Of a stretch of 64,000 bases of DNA, positions 52,458 through 61,214 are shown one piece after another. A program made the translations under genes and the position numbers. Each line of letters opens with the position of its first letter. Position 1 is the stretch's first letter. Source of the DNA: Flavobacterium gillisiae (lineage in GTDB: Bacteria; Bacteroidota; Bacteroidia; Flavobacteriales; Flavobacteriaceae); the NCBI RefSeq assembly GCF_900107635.1, contig NZ_FNRD01000009.1:124001-188000 (forward strand), written 5' to 3'. The notes under the pieces are model-generated. The model was not told where the DNA came from and searched no databases. It saw nothing but the letters and a program-made list of their open reading frames with translations.

Positions 52458-53801
52458 TTATACCACTCCTTGAGCAAGCATAGCGTCAGCTACTTTTACA
52501 AATCCAGCAATGTTAGCTCCTTTTACGTAGTCAACATATCCTGAAGCATCCTTACCGTATTGCACACATGAAGCATGAATAGCAAGCATAATTCCTTTTA
52601 ATTTTTCATCTACTTCTTCAGAAGACCAGCTTAATCTTAAAGAGTTTTGAGACATCTCTAAACCTGAAGTCGCAACTCCACCTGCATTAGAAGCTTTTCC
52701 TGGAGCAAATAATAATTTAGCGTTTTGAAATACTAAAACAGCATCTGGTGTTGTAGGCATGTTAGCTCCTTCAGCCACACAAATACATCCGTTTGCAACT
52801 AAAGCTTTAGCTTCCTCTTCGTTCAATTCATTTTGAGTTGCACAAGGTAATGCAATATCACATTTCACTTCCCATGGACGTTTCCCTGCAAAATATTTAG
52901 CGTTTGGATATTTAGTAACATAGTCACTAATTCTTCCTCTCAATTCATTTTTAATTTCCATTACGTGTGCTAGTTTCTCCCCATCAATACCGTCAGCATC
53001 GTAGATGTATCCAGCCGAATCCGACATAGTTACTACTTTACCACCTAATTGAGTTGCTTTTTCAGTAGCATATTGTGCAACGTTTCCAGAACCAGAAACA
53101 ACAACTGTTTTACCTGCAAAACTATTTCCTTTAGTCTCCAACATACTTTGTGCAAAATAAACTGCTCCGTATCCTGTAGCTTCAGGTCTGATTAATGAAC
53201 CTCCGAAAGAAATTCCTTTACCAGTTAAAACTCCTGTAAATTCATTTCTTAGTCTTTTATATTGACCAAACATGAATCCAACTTCTCTTCCTCCAACACC
53301 GATATCACCAGCAGGTACATCCGTATTTGCTCCAATATGTTTAGACAATTCAGTCATGAAACTTTGGCAAAAACGCATTACTTCATTATCTGATTTTCCT
53401 TTTGGATCAAAATCAGCTCCACCTTTTCCACCACCCATTGGCAATGTAGTTAAGCTGTTTTTAAAAGTTTGTTCGAAAGCCAAAAATTTCAAAATGCTTA
53501 AATTTACAGAAGGGTGAAAACGAAGTCCTCCTTTGTATGGTCCGATAGCAGAGTTCATTTGAATACGGTATCCTCTATTTACTTGAGTAGCCCCTTTATC
53601 ATCAATCCAAGCTACACGAAACATAATGATTCGATCAGACTCAACCATTCTCTCCAAAAGCATTTTGTTTTGGTATTTTTTATTTTCTTCAATGAAAGGA
53701 ATTACTGTTTCAGCAACTTCTAAAACTGCCTGCAAAAATTCTGGCTCGTTTGGGTTTTTTTTAGTAACCTCTTCAATAAAAGTAGTAATACTTTGTGACA
53801 T
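52458..53801 (-). CDS. gdhA: Glutamate dehydrogenase, NADP-specific type
   Basis: 447 residues. It interconverts glutamate with 2-oxoglutarate and ammonia. The hexameric bacterial type is shown by GPYKGGLRFHPSVN (with LKFLAFEQTFKNSL), catalytic Lys in PMGGGKGGADFDPKG, and the nucleotide fold starting VVVSGSGNVAQYATEKA. The length is typical of the NADP-dependent class. It lies alone, with a terminator downstream. A TATCTTTG -7-like element at 53849-53856 lacks a clear TTG. Confidence 0.96.
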   Translation of the reverse strand: MSQSITTFIEEVTKKNPNEPEFLQAVLEVAETVIPFIEENKKYQNKMLLERMVESDRIIMFRVAWIDDKGATQVNRGYRIQMNSAIGPYKGGLRFHPSVNLSILKFLAFEQTFKNSLTTLPMGGGKGGADFDPKGKSDNEVMRFCQSFMTELSKHIGANTDVPAGDIGVGGREVGFMFGQYKRLRNEFTGVLTGKGISFGGSLIRPEATGYGAVYFAQSMLETKGNSFAGKTVVVSGSGNVAQYATEKATQLGGKVVTMSDSAGYIYDADGIDGEKLAHVMEIKNELRGRISDYVTKYPNAKYFAGKRPWEVKCDIALPCATQNELNEEEAKALVANGCICVAEGANMPTTPDAVLVFQNAKLLFAPGKASNAGGVATSGLEMSQNSLRLSWSSEEVDEKLKGIMLAIHASCVQYGKDASGYVDYVKGANIAGFVKVADAMLAQGVV

Positions 53802-54077
53802 GATTCTTAGATTATTAACGTTTAAGAAAACGTTTTCGTTAGTGACTACAAAGATACGAGTTCTTAGAATATTTCTTAATAATATTTCACTATATCTTGG
53901 TGAATTATCTTTTTATCAATCATTCTTTAAAAAATCAGGATTTGAAGTTGCCTTTTATTGAAAAACGTTGTACTTTTCTTAAGCAATTTAGCTTTTAATT
54001 ATTTATTTTTAAATTTATTTTTAAGGGATGAATGATGTTTTTTATATATTTGTCAGGACTTGAAATTTTAACCAAAA

Positions 54078-54881
54078 ATGCTCAAACACCTCTCTATTTT
54101 TTTATTTGTCTTATTTGGCTTTTCATTTAATTCAAATGCGCAATTCGGATTTTCGCATGAAGTAGGGATTATAGCTGGTCCAGTAGCTTTTCAATCGGAC
54201 TATGGGCAACGATATGATTTAAACACAAATGCCGGGAATACCGGTATAGGAATTGGGATTATTCATTATATAAATTTTTCCTATACCGCAGAATGTAACT
54301 GTTATACCCCTGAAACATATTTTAACGATCACTTCAAACTTAGAAGTGAATTGTCTTATAATAAAACCAGCTTAGAACATTTTGGAGAATGGGTAAGCCC
54401 TGATCGCACTAGTCTTGGTGCAAACCAATTGAGAGCGATGAAAGGAACCACAGCAGTTACTAATATAGGTATGCAACTAGAGTATTTTCCCCTTAGTATT
54501 CGCGATTTCACCTCAAGAATAGGTAGTTTGGGACCGTTTGTAAGTCTTGGAGGTCAATTTAGCTACTACAATGCCGAAGCCTATTCTACATTAGGACCGT
54601 TAGGCACTCCTCTTACTACATTTCCAAAATATTTAACTCCAACGGACAATCGCCCTTACGGATTTTCGACCGAAGGCGGTACGGTTTGGTCTGTCGTTAC
54701 CAGTGTAGGGACCCGTTATAAATTAACCCCATTACGAGATTTAATGATTGATTTGAGATTTCAATATTTTTTCTCCAACTGGGTAGATGGTTTAAATCCG
54801 AATCCTGCTATTTACAAAGAAAACAAAGCAAACGACTGGTTAGTATGGCTTAATGTTGGTTACATTTACTACTTGCAATAG
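54078..54881 (+). CDS. THC0290_0291 family protein, exported
   Basis: 267 residues. The signal peptide ends near NSNAQFGF. The mature sequence has alternating hydrophobic/Gly-rich strands (VGIIAGPVAFQSDYG, TGIGIGIIHYINFSY, LGPFVSLGGQFSYYN) and a C-terminal aromatic-rich end YIYYLQ, consistent with an outer-membrane beta-barrel of 8-10 strands. The family is known only as a conserved Flavobacteriia group; function unknown. It stands alone before a shared bidirectional terminator with metB. A TATATTTG -7-like motif precedes it (54045-54052). Confidence 0.75.
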   Translation: MLKHLSIFLFVLFGFSFNSNAQFGFSHEVGIIAGPVAFQSDYGQRYDLNTNAGNTGIGIGIIHYINFSYTAECNCYTPETYFNDHFKLRSELSYNKTSLEHFGEWVSPDRTSLGANQLRAMKGTTAVTNIGMQLEYFPLSIRDFTSRIGSLGPFVSLGGQFSYYNAEAYSTLGPLGTPLTTFPKYLTPTDNRPYGFSTEGGTVWSVVTSVGTRYKLTPLRDLMIDLRFQYFFSNWVDGLNPNPAIYKENKANDWLVWLNVGYIYYLQ

Positions 54882-54900
54882 CCATAAAGCATTTATAAAT

Positions 54901-54936
54901 AAAAGCCCAATTCTAAAATTTAGAATTGGGCTTTTA
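54901..54936. terminator. Bidirectional terminator between the THC0290 gene and metB
   Basis: A long stem AAAAGCCCAATTCTAAA / ATTTAGAATTGGGCTTTT; its symmetry allows use from both sides. Confidence 0.85.
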
Positions 54937-54978
54937 TACTTTACACTCAGCAACTAAGAAGAACAACGGGTCTAGAAT

Positions 54979-56121
54979 TTATCCTAATGCTCGTTTTAAG
55001 TCTTCGATTAAATCTTCCGCATCTTCAATACCTACGCTTAATCGAACTAAATCATCAGTAATCCCAATTTCCTTTCTTTTATCTTCCGGAATCGAGGCGT
55101 GAGCCATCATTACCGAGTAATTTGCCAGCGACTCTACTCCTCCTAAAGATTCCGCCAAAGTGAATATTTTTATTTTTTCAAGAAAATCAATTGCATCTTC
55201 TTTTTTACCGGACACGAAATTGAAAGAAACCATTCCTCCAAAACCACGCATTTGCTTTTTAGCAAGCTCATGAAATGGATTAGTTTTCAATCCTGGATAA
55301 TACACGGTTTTAACTTTTGGATGATTGTTCAAAAATTCAGCTATTTTTTCTCCATTTTCGCAATGTCTTTGCATTCTTAAATGCAATGTTTTTATTCCTC
55401 TCAGTACTAAAAAGCTATCCATTGGTCCTAGTATCGCTCCAGTAGCAAATTGCTGAAAATGCATTTGCTTTCCTAATTCTTCGTCTTTCATAATCAAAGC
55501 TCCCGCCATAACATCAGAATGCCCTGCAAGGTATTTTGTAGCTGAATGCATCACGATATCTGCCCCTAAATCCAATGGATTCTGTAAATACGGTGTTGCA
55601 AAGGTGTTATCAACGGCAAAAATCACTTTATTCTCTTTTGTGATTTTAGCAATTGCTTCAATATCAACCAATTTCATCATAGGATTCGTTGGTGTTTCGA
55701 CCCAAACTAATTTGGTGTTTTCATTAATCAATGACTTGAATTTTTCCATGTCATTCATATCTACAAAATGGAAAACTATTCCTGAATCTTTATATATTTT
55801 TGTAAACAATCTATACGTTCCTCCGTACAAATCATCCATAGCAATAACTTCATCACCTGCTTTCAATCCTCGCATCAAACAATCTGTTGCTGCTAATCCC
55901 GATGAAAAAGCTAATCCTCTTGCACCATTTTCTAAACTCGCCAAAGCATTTTCTAAAGCTGTCCTTGTAGGGTTTGCAGTTCTACTGTATTCATAATCCC
56001 CAATAGGTTGCCCCGGACTTGTTTGTGCAAATGTAGTCGTTTGATATATGGGCGGCATAACTGCCCCTGTACTTGAATCATGCTGCTGCCCGCCGTGTAT
56101 TGTTTTAGTATTGAATTTCAT
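54979..56121 (-). CDS. metB: Cystathionine gamma-synthase / gamma-lyase family
   Basis: 380 residues, PLP enzyme of the Cys/Met metabolism family. The N-terminus TIHGGQQHDSSTGAVMPPIYQTTTF and GDYEYSRTANPT are typical, DLYGGTYRLF and VDNTFATPYLQNPL precede the Schiff-base Lys in SATKYLAGHSDVMAG. Members synthesise cystathionine from acylated homoserine and cysteine (metB) or cleave it (lyase); the sequence alone does not separate these well, and metB is the conventional name in Flavobacteria. Convergent with the THC0290 gene. Confidence 0.88.
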   Translation of the reverse strand: MKFNTKTIHGGQQHDSSTGAVMPPIYQTTTFAQTSPGQPIGDYEYSRTANPTRTALENALASLENGARGLAFSSGLAATDCLMRGLKAGDEVIAMDDLYGGTYRLFTKIYKDSGIVFHFVDMNDMEKFKSLINENTKLVWVETPTNPMMKLVDIEAIAKITKENKVIFAVDNTFATPYLQNPLDLGADIVMHSATKYLAGHSDVMAGALIMKDEELGKQMHFQQFATGAILGPMDSFLVLRGIKTLHLRMQRHCENGEKIAEFLNNHPKVKTVYYPGLKTNPFHELAKKQMRGFGGMVSFNFVSGKKEDAIDFLEKIKIFTLAESLGGVESLANYSVMMAHASIPEDKRKEIGITDDLVRLSVGIEDAEDLIEDLKRALG

Positions 56122-56223
56122 TTCTTTTAATTTTCAATTTTAAAGGTTTTACAAACTTACCCATTAATTTATTCTTAGAAAGGTGCAAGTTGCTACCTTT
56201 GTATTTAATTAACACATTTTGAG

Positions 56224-56967
56224 ATGAAAAACTATATCCTTTTTGCATCCGTATTCTTTCTTTTTGCCCGTTGTGAAAAAGAACTGGTTTTTGAAAATCA
56301 GACTTTTGAGAAAAAAACACGTTTAGCCTGCAAGGATAATTGCCCTCATATCAGTGTGCGAATTCCTATTGCCAAAGACGTCCCAATAGTCGCCGACAGC
56401 ATCAATAAAAAAGTATTCTCTGTTTTGAAAGAGATTGTATACTTTGGAGAAAAGCCCTACACTTCAACAGACTACAAAGGATTAGTCAGTTCGTTTATCG
56501 ACTCGTACGAGCAACTGCAAAAGGATTTTCCAAAAGACTCCTTTGGTTGGGAGGCGAAGATTGATGGCGAAGTAAAATATGTGTCGGAGAACATCATTAA
56601 TATCGAAATTAAACACTACACCTATACCGGCGGAGCTCATGGGTATCAAGGGATGCGCTCTTTACTGTTTGATCCTAATACAGGAAAAACAATCTTGCAA
56701 CATCAATTATTTAAGGATAGAAATGCCTTTAGAGCTTTCGCCGAAAAGGAATTCAGAAACAAATTTAAAATCCCAGAAAAAGGATCTATTAATCAAACGG
56801 GCTTACTATTTGAAGACGACACTTTTCATTTACCTCAAAACCTGTTTTATACCGATAAGGGATTACTTTTATTTTACAATCCCTACGAAGTCGCCTCTTA
56901 TGCTGATGGAACAAAAGAATTATTGCTCTCGTATAAGGAAGTCAATGACTATTTGTTGATTAAATAA
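56224..56967 (+). CDS. DUF3298/DUF4163 domain lipoprotein
   Basis: 247 residues. The signal peptide ends FLFARC (Cys17), a lipobox variant. The mature part has a DUF4163-like N-terminal half (ISVRIPIAKDVPIVADSINKKVF) and a DUF3298 C-terminal half with the block HYTYTGGAHGYQGMRSLLFDPNTGK in outline. RsiV in Bacillus (an anti-sigma factor that binds lysozyme) has this combination, but the role of the free-standing lipoproteins is unknown. Promoter TACCTTTG at 56194-56201, 22 bp before the ATG. A dispersed repeat follows the gene. Confidence 0.8.
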   Translation: MKNYILFASVFFLFARCEKELVFENQTFEKKTRLACKDNCPHISVRIPIAKDVPIVADSINKKVFSVLKEIVYFGEKPYTSTDYKGLVSSFIDSYEQLQKDFPKDSFGWEAKIDGEVKYVSENIINIEIKHYTYTGGAHGYQGMRSLLFDPNTGKTILQHQLFKDRNAFRAFAEKEFRNKFKIPEKGSINQTGLLFEDDTFHLPQNLFYTDKGLLLFYNPYEVASYADGTKELLLSYKEVNDYLLIK

Positions 56968-56990
56968 TCTTAGGTCTGTATCGAGATTTT

Positions 56991-57132
56991 TAGCCCCGAT
57001 AGCAGTGGAAACCCTCTTGCACTCCACTCTATTTTTTTCTGCTAGAAAAGAGCGACCAGCGGAAGCTCCTTTTATAGCTTAGAAAAAAAGGGTGGAGAGT
57101 GAGAGATTGTAGCGGAAAGCGGGATTAGCTCC
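56991..57132. repeat. Dispersed element, copy B, with long inverted-repeat centre
   Basis: The left end AGCCCCGATAGCAGTGGAAA and right end TAGCGGAAAGCGGGATTAGC correspond to the ends of the copy at 35714-35794 and are partly complementary to each other. The centre forms an imperfect hairpin (CTCTTGCACTCCACTCTAT against GGGTGGAGAGTGAGAG) with an inner GCGACCAGCGGAAGCTCC segment resembling the outer end. It lies between the DUF3298 stop and the convergent DinB-family stop. No ORF. Confidence 0.65.
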
Positions 57133-57146
57133 TAACCCTAATCCCC

Positions 57147-57602
57147 TTAAATAAACTTACGAATACTCATTATAATTCCGATGTGTAGCCCTTCGTGAAA
57201 GTCGTTGAAAGCTATCGCATCTGAAGCGCTTTTTAACACAATCCCAGCAGATGTTGGGTATTCTTGATAATTAATAAAGATTTTACTTTCTAAATCGGTT
57301 TCCGTTTGATTGATGGTTTCCGTAAGTAATGTTTTGATTTCATCGACTTCGGCTTGAGTTGCAATATGTTCTGGTTTGCTTCCTTTTTTATATTTCTCGA
57401 CCATTTCGTCTGAAATCATCATAGGTATTCCAGATAGTTTGTAAACGAGCACTTGCTGAACAACAACGACATGGGCAATATTCCAAATCAAGTTATTCTT
57501 ATATCCCTCCGGAATTTTGTTCAATTGTTCCAATGTATACCCCGCCAACATTTGAGATAGTATGTTTCTACTTGTTCTGGTAACATCTAGTGTTTGTTGC
57601 AT
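57147..57602 (-). CDS. DinB/DUF664-type four-helix protein
   Basis: 151 residues from the ATG at 57602; the open frame extends 20 codons further with an unconserved, charged sequence. DinB-family proteins are four-helix bundles with a three-His metal site; candidate ligands lie in WNIAHVVVVQQ and FHEGLHIGIIM. Functions range from thiol transferases (bacillithiol) to unknown. The family shares only a name with DNA polymerase IV. It is divergent from the ArsC-like gene with about 77 bp between starts. Confidence 0.8.
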   Translation of the reverse strand: MQQTLDVTRTSRNILSQMLAGYTLEQLNKIPEGYKNNLIWNIAHVVVVQQVLVYKLSGIPMMISDEMVEKYKKGSKPEHIATQAEVDEIKTLLTETINQTETDLESKIFINYQEYPTSAGIVLKSASDAIAFNDFHEGLHIGIIMSIRKFI

Positions 57603-57679
57603 TTTTCTAATTTTTTGATAAAAATAATCATTTTCCGTCTCAAATGAATTTTCTTTGCACAAAGAAAATGCACCTTATT

Positions 57680-58036
57680 ATGAACAAAATATATTACATC
57701 GCTTCCTGCGATACTTGTAGAAAAATTATAAAATCATTGCCAAAAGGAAATGACCTTGTGTTTCGCGACATCAAACAAGATCCACTTACTGCAGACGAAC
57801 TAGAGGAAATGCACCAGCTTTCAGGAAGTTACGAAGCGTTGTTTAGCAAAAAAGCGCAATTGTACAAGTCGATGAACTTAAAGGACAAATCCTTGACCGA
57901 GGAAGATTACAAAAAATACATTTTAGAGCATTATACTTTTTTGAGCCGACCTGTTTTTGTCATTAATAATGCGGTTTACGTGGGAGGAACTCAACAAAAC
58001 ATGCTTCAGGTAATGAAAGCGTTGGCTAATGTCTAA
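57680..58036 (+). CDS. ArsC/Spx-like thioredoxin-fold protein
   Basis: 118 residues from the ATG at 57680, chosen because MNKIYYIASCDTCRK is the family start; the upstream ATG at 57644 adds 12 residues overlapping the divergent promoter region. The CDTCRK motif, then FRDIKQDPLTADELEEM and SRPVFVINNAVYVGG, match the ArsC/Spx family. It may be an arsenate reductase-like or regulatory protein; no arsenic genes are nearby. The EamA transporter gene overlaps its last 8 bases. Confidence 0.83.
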   Translation: MNKIYYIASCDTCRKIIKSLPKGNDLVFRDIKQDPLTADELEEMHQLSGSYEALFSKKAQLYKSMNLKDKSLTEEDYKKYILEHYTFLSRPVFVINNAVYVGGTQQNMLQVMKALANV

Positions 58037-58946
58037 AAGGAATGTCGCGCTGTTTGGCGCTACCATTGTTTCCGTAATTTACGGGGTCACTTTTACCATT
58101 GCAAAGGACGTAATGCCACAGTATATTGATGCTTATGGCTTTATTTTGTTGCGGGTAAGTGGCGCTATGCTTCTATTCTGGCTGTCTTGGCTTTTTATGC
58201 CAAAGGAAAAAATAGCCTTCAACGATTTTCCGCGTATTATTGCTGCTGCATTTTTTGGGGTTGCTTTTAATATGCTTACTTTTTTTAAAGGATTAAGCCT
58301 TACTTCGCCCATTTCGGCAGCTGTGATTATGGTGACCACCCCAATGATTGTGCTGGTTCTTTCGGCCATTATCATGAAAGAACGTATGAGAAAACGTATG
58401 GTGATGGGGATTATTTTGGGATTGATAGGAACCGCTTTTCTCATTTTATACGGAAAATCCATTGGTAGCGCTACAAACGCAAGCCTTGGTAATATGCTCG
58501 TTTTTGTAAATGCTGTTTCTTATGGTTTTTACTTGATAATCGTCAAGAAATTAATGGATAAATACAATGCGTTTACCTTTGTAAAATGGATTTATTTATG
58601 TGGGTTTTTGATGGTCTTGCCATTTGGCTGGAACCAATTTGAAGCCGTCAACTGGGTGGCTGTCCCTTCAACTATTTATTGGAAAATAGGATTTGTGGTA
58701 GCTATTTCGACTTTTGTCACCTATTTACTAAACCTACTCACGATGAAAGAGTTGAAACCAACAACCGTTGCTGTTTTTATTTATCTCCAACCTTTCTTCG
58801 CTACTGTTTTTGCCATTGGATTAGGCAAAGACGAATTGAGTTTGGTAAAAATAATTTCGGCGCTATTGATATTTGTGGGCGTTTATATGGTGACATCCTC
58901 CCCCCAGCCCCCTCCGAAGGAGGGGGAGACTATACTTGAAAAGTAG
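58029..58946 (+). CDS. EamA/DMT family transporter
   Basis: 305 residues with ten membrane helices in two EamA repeats (about 5-135 and 150-290). This superfamily exports or imports small metabolites; the substrate is unknown. The start overlaps the ArsC-like gene by 8 bp, so the pair is co-translated. The last 15 residues (SSPQPPPKEGETILEK) are encoded by a C/G-rich interspersed repeat (58896-58931) and are not part of the family fold, so the original stop has probably been replaced by this read-through tail. Confidence 0.87.
   Translation: MSKRNVALFGATIVSVIYGVTFTIAKDVMPQYIDAYGFILLRVSGAMLLFWLSWLFMPKEKIAFNDFPRIIAAAFFGVAFNMLTFFKGLSLTSPISAAVIMVTTPMIVLVLSAIIMKERMRKRMVMGIILGLIGTAFLILYGKSIGSATNASLGNMLVFVNAVSYGFYLIIVKKLMDKYNAFTFVKWIYLCGFLMVLPFGWNQFEAVNWVAVPSTIYWKIGFVVAISTFVTYLLNLLTMKELKPTTVAVFIYLQPFFATVFAIGLGKDELSLVKIISALLIFVGVYMVTSSPQPPPKEGETILEK
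58896..58931. repeat. C/G-rich palindromic interspersed repeat in the EamA 3' end
   Basis: CCCCCTCCGAAGGAGGGGG core within otherwise AT-rich DNA. A shorter relative, CCCCCGAAGGGGG, lies between yicC and gmk (59951-59963). Confidence 0.7.
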
Positions 58947-59080
58947 AATGTGAAAATTGGAATCGGAAACCCGCTTGTGAAAATTGAAACGTAAAAACTT
59001 AGACTGACACCGAGACTGAAAACTAAAAAACGGACCACTGACCACTTTTTTACTACCTTTGAACTCTTTTAGAAAATTAT

Positions 59081-59941
59081 ATGATACAATCAATGACCGG
59101 TTTTGGTAAAGCAACTATTCAATTACCAACCAAAAAAATAACAGTAGAAGTAAAATCTTTAAACAGTAAAGGTTTAGATCTAAACGTGAGAATGCCTTCT
59201 CTTTACCGCGAAATGGAATTGGGTCTACGTACTCAAATTGCTTCTACGCTTGAAAGAGGAAAAGTAGATTTTTCTATTTTTATCGAAAGTACCGCTGAAC
59301 AAACAACTACCAAAGTGAATGTGCCAATCGTAAAAGCATATATCAATCAATTGAAAGCCGTTTATGCTGATGCAGATGAAACGGAATTAATGAAAATGGC
59401 GGTGAGAATGCCAGATGCTTTAAAAATTGAGCGTGATGAAATTGATGAAAATGACTGGGCACAAATTAAAATCGTAATCGAAGAAAGCTTGAATAACATT
59501 AAGACTTTTAGAAGAGACGAAGGAATGTCATTAGAAAAAGAATTTCAATTGCGCATCGGGAACATTCGTCAGTACATGACTGAAGCTTTAGCATTAGATC
59601 CAGAACGCGTTCAAGCTATAAAAGACCGTTTACAAACTGCTATTGATGAGTTGAAAGTAAATGTAGATGAAAACCGTTTTGAGCAAGAATTAATCTATTA
59701 TTTAGAGAAACTAGACATTACAGAAGAGAAAGTACGTTTGACAAATCACCTCGATTATTTCTTGGAGACTATAAACGGAACGGAAGCTAACGGTAGAAAA
59801 CTAGGTTTCATTACTCAAGAAATGGGTCGTGAAATTAATACGATGGGATCTAAATCCAATCATGCACAGATGCAGAAATTAGTCGTTCAGATGAAAGACG
59901 AATTAGAAAAAATTAAAGAACAGGTTTTGAACGTGTTGTAA
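59081..59941 (+). CDS. YicC/YloC family endoribonuclease
   Basis: 286 residues. Conserved ends: MIQSMTGFGKA at the N-terminus and FITQEMGREINTMGSKSNHAQMQ ... MKDELEKIKEQVLNVL at the C-terminus. E. coli YicC is an RNA endonuclease linked to decay of small RNAs such as RyhB; members are soluble and hexameric. It precedes gmk by 41 bp, a conserved arrangement in many bacteria. Promoter element TACCTTTG at 59054-59061, 19 bp before the ATG, without a clear TTG. The 134-bp region before it has short degenerate direct repeats only. Confidence 0.92.
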   Translation: MIQSMTGFGKATIQLPTKKITVEVKSLNSKGLDLNVRMPSLYREMELGLRTQIASTLERGKVDFSIFIESTAEQTTTKVNVPIVKAYINQLKAVYADADETELMKMAVRMPDALKIERDEIDENDWAQIKIVIEESLNNIKTFRRDEGMSLEKEFQLRIGNIRQYMTEALALDPERVQAIKDRLQTAIDELKVNVDENRFEQELIYYLEKLDITEEKVRLTNHLDYFLETINGTEANGRKLGFITQEMGREINTMGSKSNHAQMQKLVVQMKDELEKIKEQVLNVL

Positions 59942-59950
59942 TCCCCTTAA

Positions 59951-59963
59951 CCCCCGAAGGGGG
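59951..59963. repeat. Short C/G palindrome between yicC and gmk
   Basis: CCCCCGAAGGGGG, 10 bp after the yicC stop. Same family as the element at 58896; it might act as a weak hairpin. Confidence 0.55.
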
Positions 59964-59982
59964 AATAAAAAAAAGATAAAAA

Positions 59983-60570
59983 ATGAACAAAGGAGGAAAA
60001 TTAATCGTGTTTTCGGCACCATCAGGATCCGGAAAAACGACCATCGTTAGACATTTATTAAGCCAAGAAGATCTGAATTTAGAATTCTCAATTTCGGCAG
60101 CTTCTCGTGATCCTAGAGGCGAGGAAGTAAGTGGGAAAGATTACTATTTCATGTCTACTAAAGAGTTCAAACAACACATCAAGAATGACGACTTTCTGGA
60201 ATGGGAAGAAGTATATAGAGACAATTTCTACGGAACTTTAAAAAGCGAAGTAGACCGCATCTGGGCCAAAGGAAAAAATGTAATTTTTGATATTGATGTT
60301 GCTGGTGGATTGCGAATAAAATCTAAATTCCAAGACGAAACACTAGCTGTTTTTGTAAAACCACCAAGTATCGATGAGTTGAAGATTCGTTTGAAGAAAC
60401 GCTCCACTGAAAGTGAAGACAAAATCAATATGCGAATTGCTAAAGCATCTGTAGAACTCGCAACTGCGCCCCAATTTGATGTAATTATCAAAAACTATGA
60501 TCTGGCTGTTGCTCTAGAAGAAGCACATCAATTAGTGAAGGGTTTTGTAAACACAGGTTCCACAAATTAG
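59983..60570 (+). CDS. gmk: Guanylate kinase
   Basis: 195 residues. It phosphorylates GMP (or dGMP) to GDP with ATP. The P-loop is APSGSGKTT (residues 12-20), the GMP-binding segment is SISAASRDPRGEEVSGKDYYF, and VIFDIDVAGGLRIK and RLKKRSTESEDKINMRIAKA (lid) follow. The final residues (NTGSTN) run into an interspersed CACAGATT-type repeat, so the very C-terminus may be altered. nadD follows 62 bp later. Confidence 0.95.
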   Translation: MNKGGKLIVFSAPSGSGKTTIVRHLLSQEDLNLEFSISAASRDPRGEEVSGKDYYFMSTKEFKQHIKNDDFLEWEEVYRDNFYGTLKSEVDRIWAKGKNVIFDIDVAGGLRIKSKFQDETLAVFVKPPSIDELKIRLKKRSTESEDKINMRIAKASVELATAPQFDVIIKNYDLAVALEEAHQLVKGFVNTGSTN

Positions 60571-60612
60571 CACAGATTTCTTTAATTTGTGAAAATCTGT
60601 GTAATCTGTGTT
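60561..60612. repeat. CACAGATTT-type inverted repeat at the gmk 3' end
   Basis: Nested inverted repeats CACAAATTA / TAATTTGTG and CACAGATTT / AAATCTGTG, overlapping the gmk stop and ending in AATCTGTGTAATCTGTG-like sequence. I recall such short repeats scattered in Bacteroidota genomes. Confidence 0.5.
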
Positions 60613-60632
60613 GTTTTAAATAATTAGTATCT

Positions 60633-61214
60633 ATGAAAATAGGATTGTATTTCGGAACGTTTAACCCAATCCATGTTGGACATCTAATCATTGCCAATCA
60701 TATGGCGGAGAATTCTAACTTGGATCAAGTATGGATGGTGGTAACCCCGCATAACCCTTTGAAGAAAAAAAGCACCTTGCTTGATGACTACCATCGCCTG
60801 CAAATGGTGCATCTTGCTACTGAGGATTTTCCTAAATTGCAACCCTCTGACATTGAATTCAAATTGTCGCAGCCTAATTATACCGTAAATACTTTAGTTC
60901 ACCTAGAAGAGAAATTCCCCGAACATGAATTTTCGTTGATTATGGGAGAAGACAACTTAAAGTCCTTGTACAAGTGGAAAAACTATGAGGTGATATTGCA
61001 GAATCATGACATTTATGTTTATCCCCGAATTTCAGCTGAACCTGAAAATATAGAACTCAAAAATCACCCAAAAATACATTTGATAAATGCTCCCATAGTA
61101 GAGATTTCTTCTACTTTTATTCGAAACAACATTAAAGAAGGCAAAAACATTCAACCGCTTTTACCAGCTAAAGTTTGGGAATACATTGATCATAATAATT
61201 TTTATAGGAAATAA
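60633..61214 (+). CDS. nadD: Nicotinate-nucleotide adenylyltransferase
   Basis: 193 residues. It joins nicotinate mononucleotide and ATP to deamido-NAD in NAD synthesis. The nucleotidyltransferase signature GLYFGTFNPIHVGH (HxGH) is at the N-terminus and the ISSTFIRNNI motif at about 168-177. The length is normal. It follows gmk by 62 bp on the same strand. Its stop abuts that of the convergent LysR gene without any spacer. Confidence 0.95.
   Translation: MKIGLYFGTFNPIHVGHLIIANHMAENSNLDQVWMVVTPHNPLKKKSTLLDDYHRLQMVHLATEDFPKLQPSDIEFKLSQPNYTVNTLVHLEEKFPEHEFSLIMGEDNLKSLYKWKNYEVILQNHDIYVYPRISAEPENIELKNHPKIHLINAPIVEISSTFIRNNIKEGKNIQPLLPAKVWEYIDHNNFYRK

Noticed and set aside
57147..57662. Long form of the DinB-family gene overlapping the ArsC-like gene
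   Set aside because: The extra N-terminus is unconserved; trimming both starts gives a normal divergent pair.
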